Below, piece after piece: positions 16,182-25,711 of a stretch of 64,000 nucleotides of DNA; position 1 is the first letter of the stretch; every line of letters starts with the position of its first letter. Location: contig JAFPWO010000031.1 in the NCBI GenBank assembly GCA_017394885.1, forward strand, positions 1 to 64,000, written 5' to 3'. The notes beneath the pieces were generated by a model. The model searched no databases and was not told where the DNA came from. It saw only the letters and a list, made by a program, of their open reading frames with translations. This stretch comes from Lachnospiraceae bacterium. Its GTDB lineage: Bacteria; Bacillota; Clostridia; Lachnospirales; Lachnospiraceae. Made by a program: the position numbers and the translations under genes.

Positions 16182-17147
16182 ATGCGTATTGCCTGTATCG
16201 GTGATTCGAATACCTTCGGTTACGATCCGCTCTCTGTCTGGGGCGGGCGCTACGCCCGCGGCGTCCGCTGGACGGGCCGCCTGGCCGGCGAAGCCGATGC
16301 GGTCTTTAATCACGGCGTCAACGGGCTGGCGGCAGCCGACGTCTCCGCGCACGCGGTATTCGTTCAGGAGCTGCTCTCCGAGCAGCCGCTGGATCTGGTT
16401 ACGGTGATGCTCGGGACCAATGATATCCTGCAGGGCTTTTCCGCGGCGCAGACCGCCGGAAAGATGCGGAAGCTCCTGACCGCGGTCCAAAGCGCGCAGG
16501 CCGCCGATACGCTCCTGTTGATCGCACCGCCGGTCCTGATCACCGGGCAGTGGGTCGAAGGACCCGAAATGATAGAGGAATCCGAGGCGCTTTCTTCCGA
16601 ATACCAAAAGCTGGCGGAAGAACTGGACATTTCTTTCGCCGACGCGGGAAAATGGTCCGTCGCGCTTTCCTTTGACGGGGTGCACTTTACCCCGGAAGGC
16701 CATGCCGTATTTGCCGCGCATATCCGCGATTTTATTCAAACAAATCTATATCCGAAAAGGAGAAGCAAAATGAAACAGATGATTCATACCCCGAACGCGC
16801 CGGCCGCGATCGGCCCTTACTCTCAGGCTATCGAGGCTGACGGCTGGATCTTTGTCTCCGGACAGATCCCGGTCGATCCGGCGACCGGCGCCTTTGCCGG
16901 CGAAAGCATTGAGAAACAGAGCCGCCAGAGCCTGGAAAACATCAAGGCGATCCTGGAAGCCGCCGGCTGCAGCATGGCCAACGTGGTCAAGACCAATGTC
17001 TCTCTGGCCGATATGAACGATTTTGCCGCCATGAACGCGATCTATGCCGAGTACTTTGCCGAGCCGTACCCCGCCCGCGCCGCCGTACAGGTCGCCAAAC
17101 TCCCGAAGGGAGCGCGGGTCGAGATCGAAGCGATCGCGAGGCGGTAA
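16182..17147 (+). CDS. SGNH hydrolase fused to RidA enamine deaminase
   Basis: 321 residues after AAAGGATAAATATCC. Residues 1-190 are an SGNH esterase: nucleophile Ser in [13 protein letters not shown] block ([10 protein letters not shown]), and Asp/His in [10 protein letters not shown]. Residues 197-321 are a full Rid[12 protein letters not shown], the imine-binding Arg in YPARAAVQV and Glu in RVEIEAIA. RidA hydrolyses reactive enamines from PLP enzymes. The junction codes PKRRSKM, and its DNA is AAAAGGAGAAGCAAAATG, a perfect ribosome site and start. So RidA (16770-17147, 125 aa) can also be made alone. This looks like two genes joined by loss of a stop codon. Confidence 0.88.
   Translation: MRIACIGDSNTFGYDPLSVWGGRYARGVRWTGRLAGEADAVFNHGVNGLAAADVSAHAVFVQELLSEQPLDLVTVMLGTNDILQGFSAAQTAGKMRKLLTAVQSAQAADTLLLIAPPVLITGQWVEGPEMIEESEALSSEYQKLAEELDISFADAGKWSVALSFDGVHFTPEGHAVFAAHIRDFIQTNLYPKRRSKMKQMIHTPNAPAAIGPYSQAIEADGWIFVSGQIPVDPATGAFAGESIEKQSRQSLENIKAILEAAGCSMANVVKTNVSLADMNDFAAMNAIYAEYFAEPYPARAAVQVAKLPKGARVEIEAIARR
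16755..16772 (+). promoter_or_regulatory. Internal ribosome binding site and start for separate RidA
   Basis: AAAAGGAGAAGCAAAATG sits in frame inside the fusion gene. Spacing of six to seven bases from AGGAG to ATG is optimal. The following [19 protein letters not shown] is a normal RidA N-terminus. Confidence 0.7.
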
Positions 17148-17214
17148 TCCATCGGATATCGACACCAAAAACTGCCGGCAGGCAGGAAAAATACACCATT
17201 CGGTCGAGGCAGTC

Positions 17215-17922
17215 ATGAATCATGAAAAAGATTCCGTATCGGGAATTTTTTCCGAATACGGCCAGATCAGGAAACCTACGTATAAAGAGCAGGCCTACCG
17301 GCTGATCAAGGAAGCCATTCTTTATCAGAAATTTCAGCCGGACAAGATCTATTCCCAGGAGGCGATCTGTCAGGAGCTGGGCGTCAGCCGCACCCCGGTG
17401 AGGGAGGCGCTTCTTGAGCTGCAGAGCGAAGGATATATCGTCTTCTGCCGCGGCAAGGGGATCCAGATCGTTACCCTGGATGATAAATCGATTCATGATA
17501 TTCTGGAGATGCGGCTGTATCTGGAGATCACAGCCGCTCATCTGGCTGCCATGCGGGCGGATAAAAAAGATCTGGCCTATATCGAGCAGTGCCTGAAGGC
17601 CTGCTATGACAACCTGGACGAAAACAACGAATCCCGGGATATCGCCGTCAGCTACCGTCTGGACCACCAGTTCCACCGGGCCGTCGCGCTGGCGGCGCAT
17701 AACGAGCTTTTGTGCACGACGCTGGACAATGTTCTGGACCTTTACCTGCGCTTCGAGGTGCAGACCGTTTACCACAACGTCTTCTATGCCAACGCGATCA
17801 TGGAGGAACACCGGGCCATCTTCGAAGCCGTCTCCCAGCACGATCAGATGAAGGCGTCTTTCTGCGCGCAGACACATCTGGAGGACGCCTACCGCCGGAC
17901 GCTCAGCAAATACTGGAGCTGA
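17215..17922 (+). CDS. GntR-family regulator with FCD ligand domain
   Basis: 235 residues from the ATG at 17215 (GAGGCAGTC upstream). Residues 20-80 are a GntR winged helix (KEQAYRLIKEAILYQ, then ELGVSRTPVREALLEL). Residues about 90-230 are an all-helical FCD domain with metal/ligand-binding His and Asp residues (LEITAAHLAAMR, DHQFHRAVALAAHNELL, EEHRAIFEAV). FCD regulators usually repress operons for uptake and use of carboxylates or amino acids and are released by the substrate. The downstream gamma-glutamyltransferase and TRAP genes are the likely targets, through the dyad at 18110-18128. Confidence 0.9.
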   Translation: MNHEKDSVSGIFSEYGQIRKPTYKEQAYRLIKEAILYQKFQPDKIYSQEAICQELGVSRTPVREALLELQSEGYIVFCRGKGIQIVTLDDKSIHDILEMRLYLEITAAHLAAMRADKKDLAYIEQCLKACYDNLDENNESRDIAVSYRLDHQFHRAVALAAHNELLCTTLDNVLDLYLRFEVQTVYHNVFYANAIMEEHRAIFEAVSQHDQMKASFCAQTHLEDAYRRTLSKYWS

Positions 17923-18003
17923 GCCTCCCGATCGCCGCGGCGCATCCGGCTGCCGACGGGGAGAATTGGTGAATATCGCAAAATAAAATTAAGAAAAAAG
18001 CGC

Positions 18004-18032
18004 TTGAAACGAAGAAAAGAAAGTGATATATA
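18004..18032 (+). promoter_or_regulatory. Promoter of the gamma-glutamyltransferase-TRAP operon
   Basis: TTGAAA, 17-base spacer, TATATA. It lies about 115 bp before the start at 18149 in an AT-rich gap after the GntR gene. Confidence 0.65.
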
Positions 18033-18109
18033 TTGAAATATATTTTATGCCGCCGATTATGACGTACAGATAAAGCGGATCACAGGAGATGCAAGAAACT
18101 GTGATGCAA

Positions 18110-18128
18110 AGAAATATATTACATATTT
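18110..18128 (+). promoter_or_regulatory. Perfect dyad GAAATAT-N5-ATATTTC, probable GntR operator
   Basis: Seven-base arms with a five-base centre, between promoter and start codon. A further half-site GAAATAT occurs near 18034, overlapping the transcription start region. Position fits repression of the downstream operon by the adjacent GntR protein (inference). Confidence 0.55.
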
Positions 18129-18148
18129 CAAAAGTCAAAGGTGAAGCT

Positions 18149-19864
18149 ATGGCAGAAAAGAAACCGATCTATATGTGGCCTGCCCACTGGGACCGCCCGG
18201 TGGCGCACGGACCCTTCGGCGCGGTCAGCAGCAACAGTGTATATGCGACCCGGGCCGGTCTGGAGATCTTACAGCAGGGCGGCAACGCGTTTGATGCGGC
18301 AGCCGCCGTATCCCTCGCGCTTTCGGTCGTCGAGCCGCATCATTCCGGCCTCGGCGGCGGATGCTTTTCCCTGATCTACAGCGCGAAGGAAAACGCCTTT
18401 CACGCGGTGGACGGGCGCGGCATTGCCCCGCGGAAAGCCACCGCGGACCTTTTTATCAAAGACGGAGAAGTCCAGGATGAATGGAAGGACCTGGGCGGCC
18501 AGTCCGTGGCCGTTCCCGGGCTGATCAAAACGCTGGAGACCCTGCTCTCCCGCTTCGGCACCCTGAGCTTTGCGCAGACCGCGTGCCCGGCCATCCGCCT
18601 CGCGGAGGAAGGCTTCGGAACGAGCTTTACCGGCGCTCTCACCATGTATGACGATTCGGTCGAGCGGAAGCTGCGCCTTTCCCCGGCCATGCGGAAGCTT
18701 TATCTGAAGCCGGACGGCGGCTTCTACCGCTTCGGCGAGCAGCAGAAAAACCCGGAGATCGCCGCGGTTTTGAAACATCTGGCCGAAGAAGGCAGCGACT
18801 ATTTCTATAAAGGAAAAGTCGCGGAGCAGCTCGTGGCGCTTATCAACGAACGGGGCGGCTGCTTCAGCGTGGAAGACCTCTCCGAATATAAACCGAAATT
18901 CCGTACCCCGGTGCGGACGACCTACCGTGACTGCGAAGTGGTGGCTTTTGCCCCGCCCAGCGGCGGCGTCACCGTCCTGGAGATGCTCAATATTCTGGAG
19001 CAAAGCGACCTGAAGGCCATGGGACACAATACCGCCGCCAGCCTGCACGCGATTGCGGAAGCCATGAAGCTGGCCTTCGCGGACCGCAGCGCCGCGCTCG
19101 GTGATCCGGACTTTGTGAAAGTCGATACGGAACGCCTTGCCTCCAAGGCCTTCGCGAAAGAACGCTTCGCTTTGGCCGGGGAAAAAGCCGGCGAATATGC
19201 CGCGGCCGAGAATATCGAAGCGAAGGAATATCCGGGCAACACCTCGCACTTTGTGATCATGGACCGCTTCGGCAACGTCGTCTCCCAGACCCAGACCGTC
19301 CGCGACTGGTTCGGCTGCGGCATCGTGGCCGACGGCCTCGGCTTCGTGCTGAACAACGCCATGTCGGATTTCTCGGCGGCGGTCGGTGCGCTCACCAGCC
19401 AGGGCCTTACCTACGGCAGGGCCAACGCCATCGAAGGCGGGAAGACCCCGCTCTCCAGCATGGCGCCGTGCATCGTTTTAAAGGACAGCCGGCCTTTCCT
19501 CGCGATCGGCGCCGCCGGCGGCCCGCGCATCATCACCGGCACCATGCAGGGAATCGTCAATGCCGTGGACTTCCATCTTACGCCCGAACGGCTGGTCGGC
19601 CTGCCCTATGTACACGTGATCACGAACGCCCAAGGGCTGGAAGTGGAATACGGCATCTCCGAAGATACCCTGCGCCTGCTGGAGGAGATGGGCCATCACA
19701 TCGTCCGGAATGCGCCGGATCAGGCCATGAGCACCATGCTCAACAGCGTCATGTACCGGGACGGAGAATACTTTGCGGCCGGGACCGCCCGCGTGGACGG
19801 CTGCGGCGGCGCGATCTCCCCGGACGGAAGCCTGGTCCTGGAAGGCGTCAGCCAGGAAAAATGA
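18149..19864 (+). CDS. Gamma-glutamyltransferase family protein, cytoplasmic
   Basis: 571 residues from the ATG at 18149, preceded by AAAGGTGAAGCT. The Ntn-hydrolase order is present: GGNAFDAAAAVSLALSVVEP, SGLGGGCFSLIY, then the self-cleavage site NTSHFVIMD with nucleophile T365, and GGKTPLSSMAPCIV and GAAGGPRIITG in the small subunit. These enzymes cleave gamma-glutamyl bonds, as in glutathione. Unlike the classical periplasmic form it has no signal peptide, so it acts inside the cell, presumably on a compound imported by the TRAP system encoded next. The second residue of the usual TT pair is Ser. Confidence 0.9.
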   Translation: MAEKKPIYMWPAHWDRPVAHGPFGAVSSNSVYATRAGLEILQQGGNAFDAAAAVSLALSVVEPHHSGLGGGCFSLIYSAKENAFHAVDGRGIAPRKATADLFIKDGEVQDEWKDLGGQSVAVPGLIKTLETLLSRFGTLSFAQTACPAIRLAEEGFGTSFTGALTMYDDSVERKLRLSPAMRKLYLKPDGGFYRFGEQQKNPEIAAVLKHLAEEGSDYFYKGKVAEQLVALINERGGCFSVEDLSEYKPKFRTPVRTTYRDCEVVAFAPPSGGVTVLEMLNILEQSDLKAMGHNTAASLHAIAEAMKLAFADRSAALGDPDFVKVDTERLASKAFAKERFALAGEKAGEYAAAENIEAKEYPGNTSHFVIMDRFGNVVSQTQTVRDWFGCGIVADGLGFVLNNAMSDFSAAVGALTSQGLTYGRANAIEGGKTPLSSMAPCIVLKDSRPFLAIGAAGGPRIITGTMQGIVNAVDFHLTPERLVGLPYVHVITNAQGLEVEYGISEDTLRLLEEMGHHIVRNAPDQAMSTMLNSVMYRDGEYFAAGTARVDGCGGAISPDGSLVLEGVSQEK

Positions 19865-19942
19865 AACCTTACGAGCTCGATCAGAGGCGCACTCTGATGG
19901 GAATATAAAAAACAGCAGAAAATGCTGAAAGAGGAGGAAAAT

Positions 19943-20968
19943 ATGAAGAAATTTGCAGCAATCGTGCTCAGCCTGCTCATGGTTCTGACCCTTGTGGCCT
20001 GCGGCGGAAGCAATACTACGACCGAAGCCGCCAAGACGGTCTACAAGATCACCTACGCCAACACCACAGCTGACGCGAACCCCCAGGCGATCAACGCCAA
20101 GTGGCTGGCCGAAAGAGCGAAAGAGCTCTCCAACGGACAGCTGGAGATCACCGTGTTCAACAACAACAAGCTGGGCGCCTTCAGCGACTGCTTCGCGCAG
20201 ATGCAGCTGCCCACCGGCACGGTCCAGATGGGCGACGTTTCCCCGGCATCCGTAACCCAGTTCTCCACCGCGTTTACGCCGTATTCCCTGCCGTTCCTGT
20301 TCAAGAACGCCCAGCAGTCCTTTGACTTCTTCGACAAATCCGACAGCGTAAAGAAGTCCGAAGAGGAGTTCCTGAAAGAGACCAACGTCCGTGTTCTGGG
20401 CTATTTCTATAATGACGCCCGTGCGCTGACCAACGGCAAGAAAGCGGTCGCGACTCCCGATGACATGAAGGGCTTAAAACTCCGTGTCATGACCTCCGAC
20501 GTGTATATCAAGACCTTTGAATCGCTGGGCGCCGCGCCTGTCGGCATGCAGTTCTCCGAGCTGTTCAGCGCACTGCAGACCGGTACCGTGGACGGCCAGG
20601 ACAACGGCCTGATCCTTTCCATGGACTCCAAGTTCAATGAAGTGCAGAAGTACTACACCGACCTGGGCCATGTACAGGATACCTCCGTTATCTTTATCTC
20701 CGAAGAGTTCTGGAAGACCCTTCCGGAAGATCTGCAGAAGGCTCTGCAGCAGGCGGTTGACGAAGCCGTTGCCAAGGAACGCCAGGAATATCTGAACAAG
20801 CTGGATTCCTATCTGACCGAGATGAAGAAGACCATGGAAGTCACCATCCTGACCGACGCGCAGAGACAGGCCTTCAAGGATGCCTGCCAGCCCGTGTACG
20901 ACTGGTACCGCGGCGAGTTCTCGCAGTATGATATCGACGCCATCATGGCGGATATTGCCAAGTATTGA
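19943..20968 (+). CDS. dctP: TRAP transporter substrate-binding lipoprotein (DctP type)
   Basis: 341 residues from the ATG at 19943 after AGAGGAGGAAAAT. Lipobox LVAC lipidates the Cys at about 20. The DctP fold runs through residues 35-335, with YNDARALTNGKKAV and the ligand-binding Arg in GLKLRVMTS, then GMQFSELFSALQTGTVDGQDNG. The protein captures an organic acid or related anion outside the membrane and delivers it to the two membrane subunits that follow. Position after the gamma-glutamyltransferase suggests a gamma-glutamyl compound or its product as ligand; that is inference only. Confidence 0.93.
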   Translation: MKKFAAIVLSLLMVLTLVACGGSNTTTEAAKTVYKITYANTTADANPQAINAKWLAERAKELSNGQLEITVFNNNKLGAFSDCFAQMQLPTGTVQMGDVSPASVTQFSTAFTPYSLPFLFKNAQQSFDFFDKSDSVKKSEEEFLKETNVRVLGYFYNDARALTNGKKAVATPDDMKGLKLRVMTSDVYIKTFESLGAAPVGMQFSELFSALQTGTVDGQDNGLILSMDSKFNEVQKYYTDLGHVQDTSVIFISEEFWKTLPEDLQKALQQAVDEAVAKERQEYLNKLDSYLTEMKKTMEVTILTDAQRQAFKDACQPVYDWYRGEFSQYDIDAIMADIAKY

Positions 20969-21077
20969 TCAAGCCTTTCCCTGTCTAAATAAATCTTCGG
21001 AAAGAAACTGACAGTCACAGGACCGCAGGGGAACAGTCCTTTACCGGGCTGCTCCCCTGCCCGGGGAGAACAATCTT

Positions 21078-21608
21078 ATGAAAGTACTGAAATTTCTGGA
21101 TAAATATTTTGAAGAGATCATCTGCGTCGTCGCGCTGGCCGCGATGACCGTGGTCATCTTCATCCAAATCATTCTGCGGACGATCAGTCCGCTCATCCAG
21201 CTTCCCATGGCATGGACGGAAGAGATCGGCCGCTACCTGTTCATCTATGCGGTCTATGTCGGCGCGGCCTATGCCACCAAGCGCATGGCGCATCAGAAGG
21301 TGGACGTCCTTCCGCTTCTGGTCAATGACACCGGCAAGCTGATCTTCAACCTGATCTCCGACGTGGGCCTGATCGTCTTTGCCGCGGTCATGGCGATCTT
21401 CGGCTGGAAGGTAGTCGAACAGGTGGCTTTCATTTTCGTGCAGAATGCGCCGGCGACCAAGCTCAACATGGGCTGGGCCTATGCCGGGCCGGCACTCGGC
21501 ATGACCTGCTGCGCAGTCCGGGCTTTTCAGAATATATTCCGCCACATCTCGGAATATAGAGAGAAGAAGAAAGCCTCCGCAGCCGTGCAAGAGGAAGGAG
21601 CCGCCTGA
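21078..21608 (+). CDS. dctQ: TRAP transporter small permease (DctQ type)
   Basis: 176 residues with four membrane helices (IICVVALAAMTVVIFIQIIL, RYLFIYAVYVGAAYA, LIFNLISDVGLIVFAAVMAI, GPALGMTCCAVRAF). The conserved WTEEIGRYLF block identifies DctQ, the small subunit that pairs with DctM. The TGA stop overlaps the next ATG by one base, so the permeases are co-translated. Confidence 0.93.
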   Translation: MKVLKFLDKYFEEIICVVALAAMTVVIFIQIILRTISPLIQLPMAWTEEIGRYLFIYAVYVGAAYATKRMAHQKVDVLPLLVNDTGKLIFNLISDVGLIVFAAVMAIFGWKVVEQVAFIFVQNAPATKLNMGWAYAGPALGMTCCAVRAFQNIFRHISEYREKKKASAAVQEEGAA

Positions 21609-22897
21609 TGGAAGCCTGGATCATTATTATCGTCTTTTTGGTATGCGTATTCTCAACGGTCCCGATCGGCTATGCCATCGGCCTGTCCGTTGTTGCCTAT
21701 TCCCTGACGGCCGGCACCATCAATATGGGCTATATTGCCTCAGGTCTGTTCGCGGCCTGCGACTCGTTCCCGCTCATGGCGATCCCGTTCTTTATCCTTT
21801 CGGGCGCGCTCATGGAAGGCGGCGGCCTTTCCCGCAGGCTGGTTCTCTTCTTTGACTCGCTGGTCGGGCACTGGACCGGCGGCCTGGCCGTCGTGACGGT
21901 CATCGCCTGCATGTTCTTCGGCGCGATCTCCGGCTCCGGCCCCGCCACCACCGCCGCCATCGGCGCGATCATGGTCCCGACCATGGTGGAAAAGGGCTAT
22001 GATAAGAAGTTCGCGATGGCGCTGGTCGCGGCCTCCGGCTGCCTTGGCGTTATCATCCCGCCCAGCATCCCGATGGTCATGTACGGCATTTCCACGAATG
22101 CTTCCGTCAGCACCATGTTTATGGGCGGCTTCCTGCCCGGCATCACGCTCGGCATTCTGCTGATCATCGTGGCTGTCCGCATCTGCAAGGTCAACGGCTA
22201 CACCGGCAACGGCCTGAAATTCAGCTGGAAGCGTGTCTGGGAGCAGTTCAAGGACGCCTTCTGGGCGATCCTGACCCCCGTGATCATCCTCGGCGGCATT
22301 TACTCCGGCGTGTTCACACCGACCGAAGCGGCGGTTATTTCCGTAGTCTACGGCCTGATCGTCGGCCTGTTCATCTACAAGGAACTGGACCTCAAGAAGA
22401 CCTATAAGAAATTCGCGGAAGCGGCTTCCACGCACGGCGCCGTGAACATCATCGTGGGTACCTCCACGATCCTCGGCCGCGTGCTGACCCTGGAGCAGAT
22501 CCCGGACGCCATCGCCAAGTCGATGCTGAGCCTGACCAACAACAAGATCGTCATCCTGCTGCTGATCAACCTGCTGCTTCTGGCCTGCGGGTGCCTGCTG
22601 GAGACGACTTCCTCGATCCTTATCCTGGCCCCGATCCTGTACCCGGTGGCGGCCTCCTTCGGCGTGGACATCGTCCACTTCGGCATCGTGATGGTCGTCA
22701 ACCTGGCGATCGGCTTCATCACACCGCCTGTCGGCGTGAACCTCTTCGTGGCCTGCGGCATCGGCAAGATCCCGTTCATGGATCTGGTCAAGCGGATCCT
22801 GCCGTTCCTGGTCGCGCTGATCATCGGCCTGCTGCTGATCACCTACATCCCCGAGATCTCGCTCACGCTTCCGCGCCTGCTCGGATATCAGGGATAA
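21608..22897 (+). CDS. dctM: TRAP transporter large permease (DctM type)
   Basis: 429 residues, normal DctM length, with about 12 hydrophobic segments. Hallmarks are PFFILSGALMEGGGLSRRLV, the FFGAISGSGPATTAAIG motif and GVIIPPSIPMVMYG, plus GFITPPVGVNLFVA near the end. It is the sodium-driven membrane channel of the tripartite importer. The operon ends at the terminator just downstream. Confidence 0.95.
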   Translation: MEAWIIIIVFLVCVFSTVPIGYAIGLSVVAYSLTAGTINMGYIASGLFAACDSFPLMAIPFFILSGALMEGGGLSRRLVLFFDSLVGHWTGGLAVVTVIACMFFGAISGSGPATTAAIGAIMVPTMVEKGYDKKFAMALVAASGCLGVIIPPSIPMVMYGISTNASVSTMFMGGFLPGITLGILLIIVAVRICKVNGYTGNGLKFSWKRVWEQFKDAFWAILTPVIILGGIYSGVFTPTEAAVISVVYGLIVGLFIYKELDLKKTYKKFAEAASTHGAVNIIVGTSTILGRVLTLEQIPDAIAKSMLSLTNNKIVILLLINLLLLACGCLLETTSSILILAPILYPVAASFGVDIVHFGIVMVVNLAIGFITPPVGVNLFVACGIGKIPFMDLVKRILPFLVALIIGLLLITYIPEISLTLPRLLGYQG

Positions 22898-22922
22898 GAT
22901 TCCGCACAAAAGCTGTCAGACG

Positions 22923-22954
22923 ATGCCGTCGGTTTTCCCGGCGGCATTGTTTTA
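22923..22954 (+). terminator. Rho-independent terminator of the TRAP operon
   Basis: ATGCCGTCGG pairs with CCGGCGGCAT (one wobble), followed by TGTTTTATT. Confidence 0.8.
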
Positions 22955-23007
22955 TTCTCTATCTTTCCCAGGAAAAGCCTCTCTCCTGCATTTCTGTCCG
23001 AAATCGG

Positions 23008-23037
23008 TTGAAAAAACCGGCCGAATTGTGCTATTGT
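23008..23037 (+). promoter_or_regulatory. Candidate promoter for lipid kinase and ABC genes
   Basis: TTGAAA, 18-base spacer, TATTGT, about 60 bp before the start at 23096. Confidence 0.45.
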
Positions 23038-23095
23038 AGAAAGCTGAACAACATTGTTTTATGATACGGAGTATTGTCTCTTCAGGAGGTCTGTG

Positions 23096-23926
23096 ATGAA
23101 ATACTATCTGTACAATCCGCTCGCCAACAACGGGATCCTGCCCGGAGTTCCCGCTGAGGAACTGCTGAAAACCGGCGCGCAGCTGATCAATGCGACGGAA
23201 ACCGACTACGCGAAATTCTTCGGCGGCCTTGCTCCGGAAGACGAAGTGGTCATAGTCGGCGGCGACGGCACGATCAACTATCTGATCAACCACGTCGACT
23301 GCGAAAATCTGCCGAACAAGATCTACCTCCTCGGCAACGGCAGCGGCAACGATTTCCTGAATGATATCGGGGAGAAGCCCGGCAAAGAGATCCTGCTGAA
23401 CAAATATCTGAAAAACCTGCCGGTCGCCCGCGTAAACGGCAGGGAGATCAAATACATCAACAACATGAGCTACGGCATCGACGGCTACTGCTGCGAGGTC
23501 GCGGATAAGATCAAGGCCAAAGCGCCCGGCAAGAAGATCAACTATACCTCGATCGCGATCAAGGGCGTGCTCTACGATTTCAAGCCCGGCAGCGCGGAGG
23601 TGACGGTCGACGGCGTGACCCGCCACTTTGACAACATCTGGCTTGCCCCGGCCATGAAGGGACGCTACTGCGGCGGCGGCATGATGCTGGCACCCGGCCA
23701 GGACCGTTTCTCCGATAAGCTGACCGTGATGATCTACTGCGGAAAATCCAGACTGAAGACTCTGATCGCGTTCCCGAAGATCTTCGAAGGAAAGCACGTG
23801 GAGATGACAGACCGGGTGACGGTCATCACCGGCAACAAGGTCCATGTGAAGTTCTCCCGCCCCTGCGCGGCGCAGATCGACGGTGAGACCGTTCTGAACG
23901 TAACGGAATACGAAGCCGAACTGTAA
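23096..23926 (+). CDS. Diacylglycerol/lipid kinase family protein
   Basis: 276 residues from the ATG at 23096 after CAGGAGGTCTGTG. The DAGK catalytic signature VVIVGGDGTINYLINH is at residues about 55-70 and GNGSGNDFLNDIG follows; the second domain has APAMKGRYCGGGMMLAPGQD. This is the DgkB/YegS-type soluble kinase fold, which phosphorylates diacylglycerol or a related lipid with ATP. Sits 11 bp before the ABC exporter genes and may share their transcript. Confidence 0.9.
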   Translation: MKYYLYNPLANNGILPGVPAEELLKTGAQLINATETDYAKFFGGLAPEDEVVIVGGDGTINYLINHVDCENLPNKIYLLGNGSGNDFLNDIGEKPGKEILLNKYLKNLPVARVNGREIKYINNMSYGIDGYCCEVADKIKAKAPGKKINYTSIAIKGVLYDFKPGSAEVTVDGVTRHFDNIWLAPAMKGRYCGGGMMLAPGQDRFSDKLTVMIYCGKSRLKTLIAFPKIFEGKHVEMTDRVTVITGNKVHVKFSRPCAAQIDGETVLNVTEYEAEL

Positions 23927-23937
23927 TACATATATTC

Positions 23938-25698
23938 ATGAATTCCAAAAAGAAAAAAGCTATTTTAACACCGATTATGCTTCGCTACAGCCCGATCTAT
24001 CTGATCGGGCTTGCAGCGCTGTTTATGGTCGATTACGTCCAGCTGTATATCCCGCAGTATATGGGGGAGGTGACCGACGGCCTCGCTTCCCGCACGCTGG
24101 ATGCGGCCGGCGTCGGGACGCTCTGCATGAAGATCATCTTTGTCGGCGTCCTGCATCTACTGGGGCGCTTTGTCTGGCGCTACTGCATCTTCGGCACGGC
24201 CCGCAAGGTCGAGCGCATCATGCGGAACCAGCTTTTTGATCATCTGGAGACCCTCTCCCAGCGCTACTTTCACGAGCACAAGACCGGCGATCTGATGAGC
24301 TATTTCACGAACGACCTGGAGGCGGTTCGCATGGCGGTCGGCCCGGCCATCGTGACGGCTTTCGACGCGACGGTCCTGACCGTGCTCGTGCTCTACCGCA
24401 TGATCACCCGCGTGAGCCTTACCCTGACCTTGTACGCCCTGATCCCTATGGGGATCCTGGCAGTCGGCGGGTATTTTTACGGCAAGCATATCGAAACGCG
24501 CTACCGCAAGATGCAGAAAGCCTTCGCGGATCTGCAGGATTACGTGCAGGAAAGCGTCTCGGGCGAGCGCGTCGTCAAGGCCTTCGTGCAGGAAAAGCGC
24601 CAGATCGACGCCTTCTGCGCGGTCAACGATAAAAAGCGGAAAGCCTCCCTCCATGTGGTAAAGCTGAATATCCTTTTTATTCCCACACTGCGCCTTCTGG
24701 TGGGTGTGACCTACGTGATCGCGATTCTGGTCGGAGGCTGGTTTACCATGATCGGAGAAATGACGCTGGGCCGCTTTGTCATGTTCAACGCCTATATCGG
24801 CTCGCTCGTGTGGCCGATGCTGGCGCTCGGCGACGCGATCACGACCCTCTCGCAGGGCATTGCCGGCATGAAGCGCATCCATGAGATCATGGACGAGGAA
24901 AGCGAGATCCGGGATGCGGCAGAGCCCGACGAAGTCGGTCCCTTCAGCGGACAGATCCGGATCAAAGATCTGAGCTTCCGCTATTCTGAAAATCTTCCGG
25001 AGAAGCTCAGGCACGTATCCGTTTCGGTCGAGCCGGGCGAGACGCTCGCGGTCATGGGCCGCACCGGCTCCGGCAAGACCACGCTGGTCAATCTCCTGTG
25101 CCGCCTCTACGATGTGGAAGACGGCGCGATCGAATACGACGGCCACGACATCAAAAAGATCCCGCTCAGGACGCTGCGGGAGAATATCGCTTACGTCCCG
25201 CAGGACAATTTTCTGTTCTCTCAGACCCTGTCCGGGAATATCTCCTTCGGCAAACTGGACGCCTCGCAGGAAGAAATCGAGAAGGCCGCGCGGGCGGCGG
25301 ATATCCATGACAATATCATGGAATTCCCCGAGCAGTACGAGACCATGGTCGGCGAGCGCGGCGTGACCCTTTCCGGCGGGCAGAAGCAGCGCAGCTCGAT
25401 CGCCCGCGCGCTTCTAAAGAACAGCCCCATCCTGATCCTGGACGACTCGCTTTCCGCCGTTGACACGGATACCGAGGAGCGGATCCTGAAGAACCTTAAG
25501 GAGTACCGGAAAGGCAAGACGAATATCATCATCGCGCACCGCGTTTCCACCGTGCAGAACGCGGATCATATCCTGGTGCTGGACGAGGGCGTGCCCGCGG
25601 AATATGGCAGCTGGGATGAGCTCATGGAGCGGGACGGCATCTTTGCCTCCATGGCTCGCAAGCAGCAGCTGGAGCGGCAGCTCCAGCAGGTCGAGTAA
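23938..25698 (+). CDS. ABC exporter half-transporter, degenerate-site subunit
   Basis: 586 residues: six-helix membrane domain (1-320) and nucleotide-binding domain (340-580). Walker A GRTGSGKTT near 374, signature LSGGQKQR near 480, Walker B LILDDSLSAVD with Asp at 503 in place of the catalytic Glu. Together with the non-standard LSAGE signature of the next gene this makes one consensus and one degenerate ATP site, the hallmark of heterodimeric exporters such as LmrCD/TM287-288. No clear ribosome site before the ATG; translation probably follows from the upstream kinase gene. Substrate unknown, possibly drugs or lipids. Confidence 0.92.
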   Translation: MNSKKKKAILTPIMLRYSPIYLIGLAALFMVDYVQLYIPQYMGEVTDGLASRTLDAAGVGTLCMKIIFVGVLHLLGRFVWRYCIFGTARKVERIMRNQLFDHLETLSQRYFHEHKTGDLMSYFTNDLEAVRMAVGPAIVTAFDATVLTVLVLYRMITRVSLTLTLYALIPMGILAVGGYFYGKHIETRYRKMQKAFADLQDYVQESVSGERVVKAFVQEKRQIDAFCAVNDKKRKASLHVVKLNILFIPTLRLLVGVTYVIAILVGGWFTMIGEMTLGRFVMFNAYIGSLVWPMLALGDAITTLSQGIAGMKRIHEIMDEESEIRDAAEPDEVGPFSGQIRIKDLSFRYSENLPEKLRHVSVSVEPGETLAVMGRTGSGKTTLVNLLCRLYDVEDGAIEYDGHDIKKIPLRTLRENIAYVPQDNFLFSQTLSGNISFGKLDASQEEIEKAARAADIHDNIMEFPEQYETMVGERGVTLSGGQKQRSSIARALLKNSPILILDDSLSAVDTDTEERILKNLKEYRKGKTNIIIAHRVSTVQNADHILVLDEGVPAEYGSWDELMERDGIFASMARKQQLERQLQQVE

Positions 25699-25711
25699 GG
25701 AGGGTCTGGTC

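Noticed and set aside
21740..22909. 389-codon frame antisense to dctM
   Set aside because: His/Asp/Arg-rich shadow of a hydrophobic gene; no start signal.
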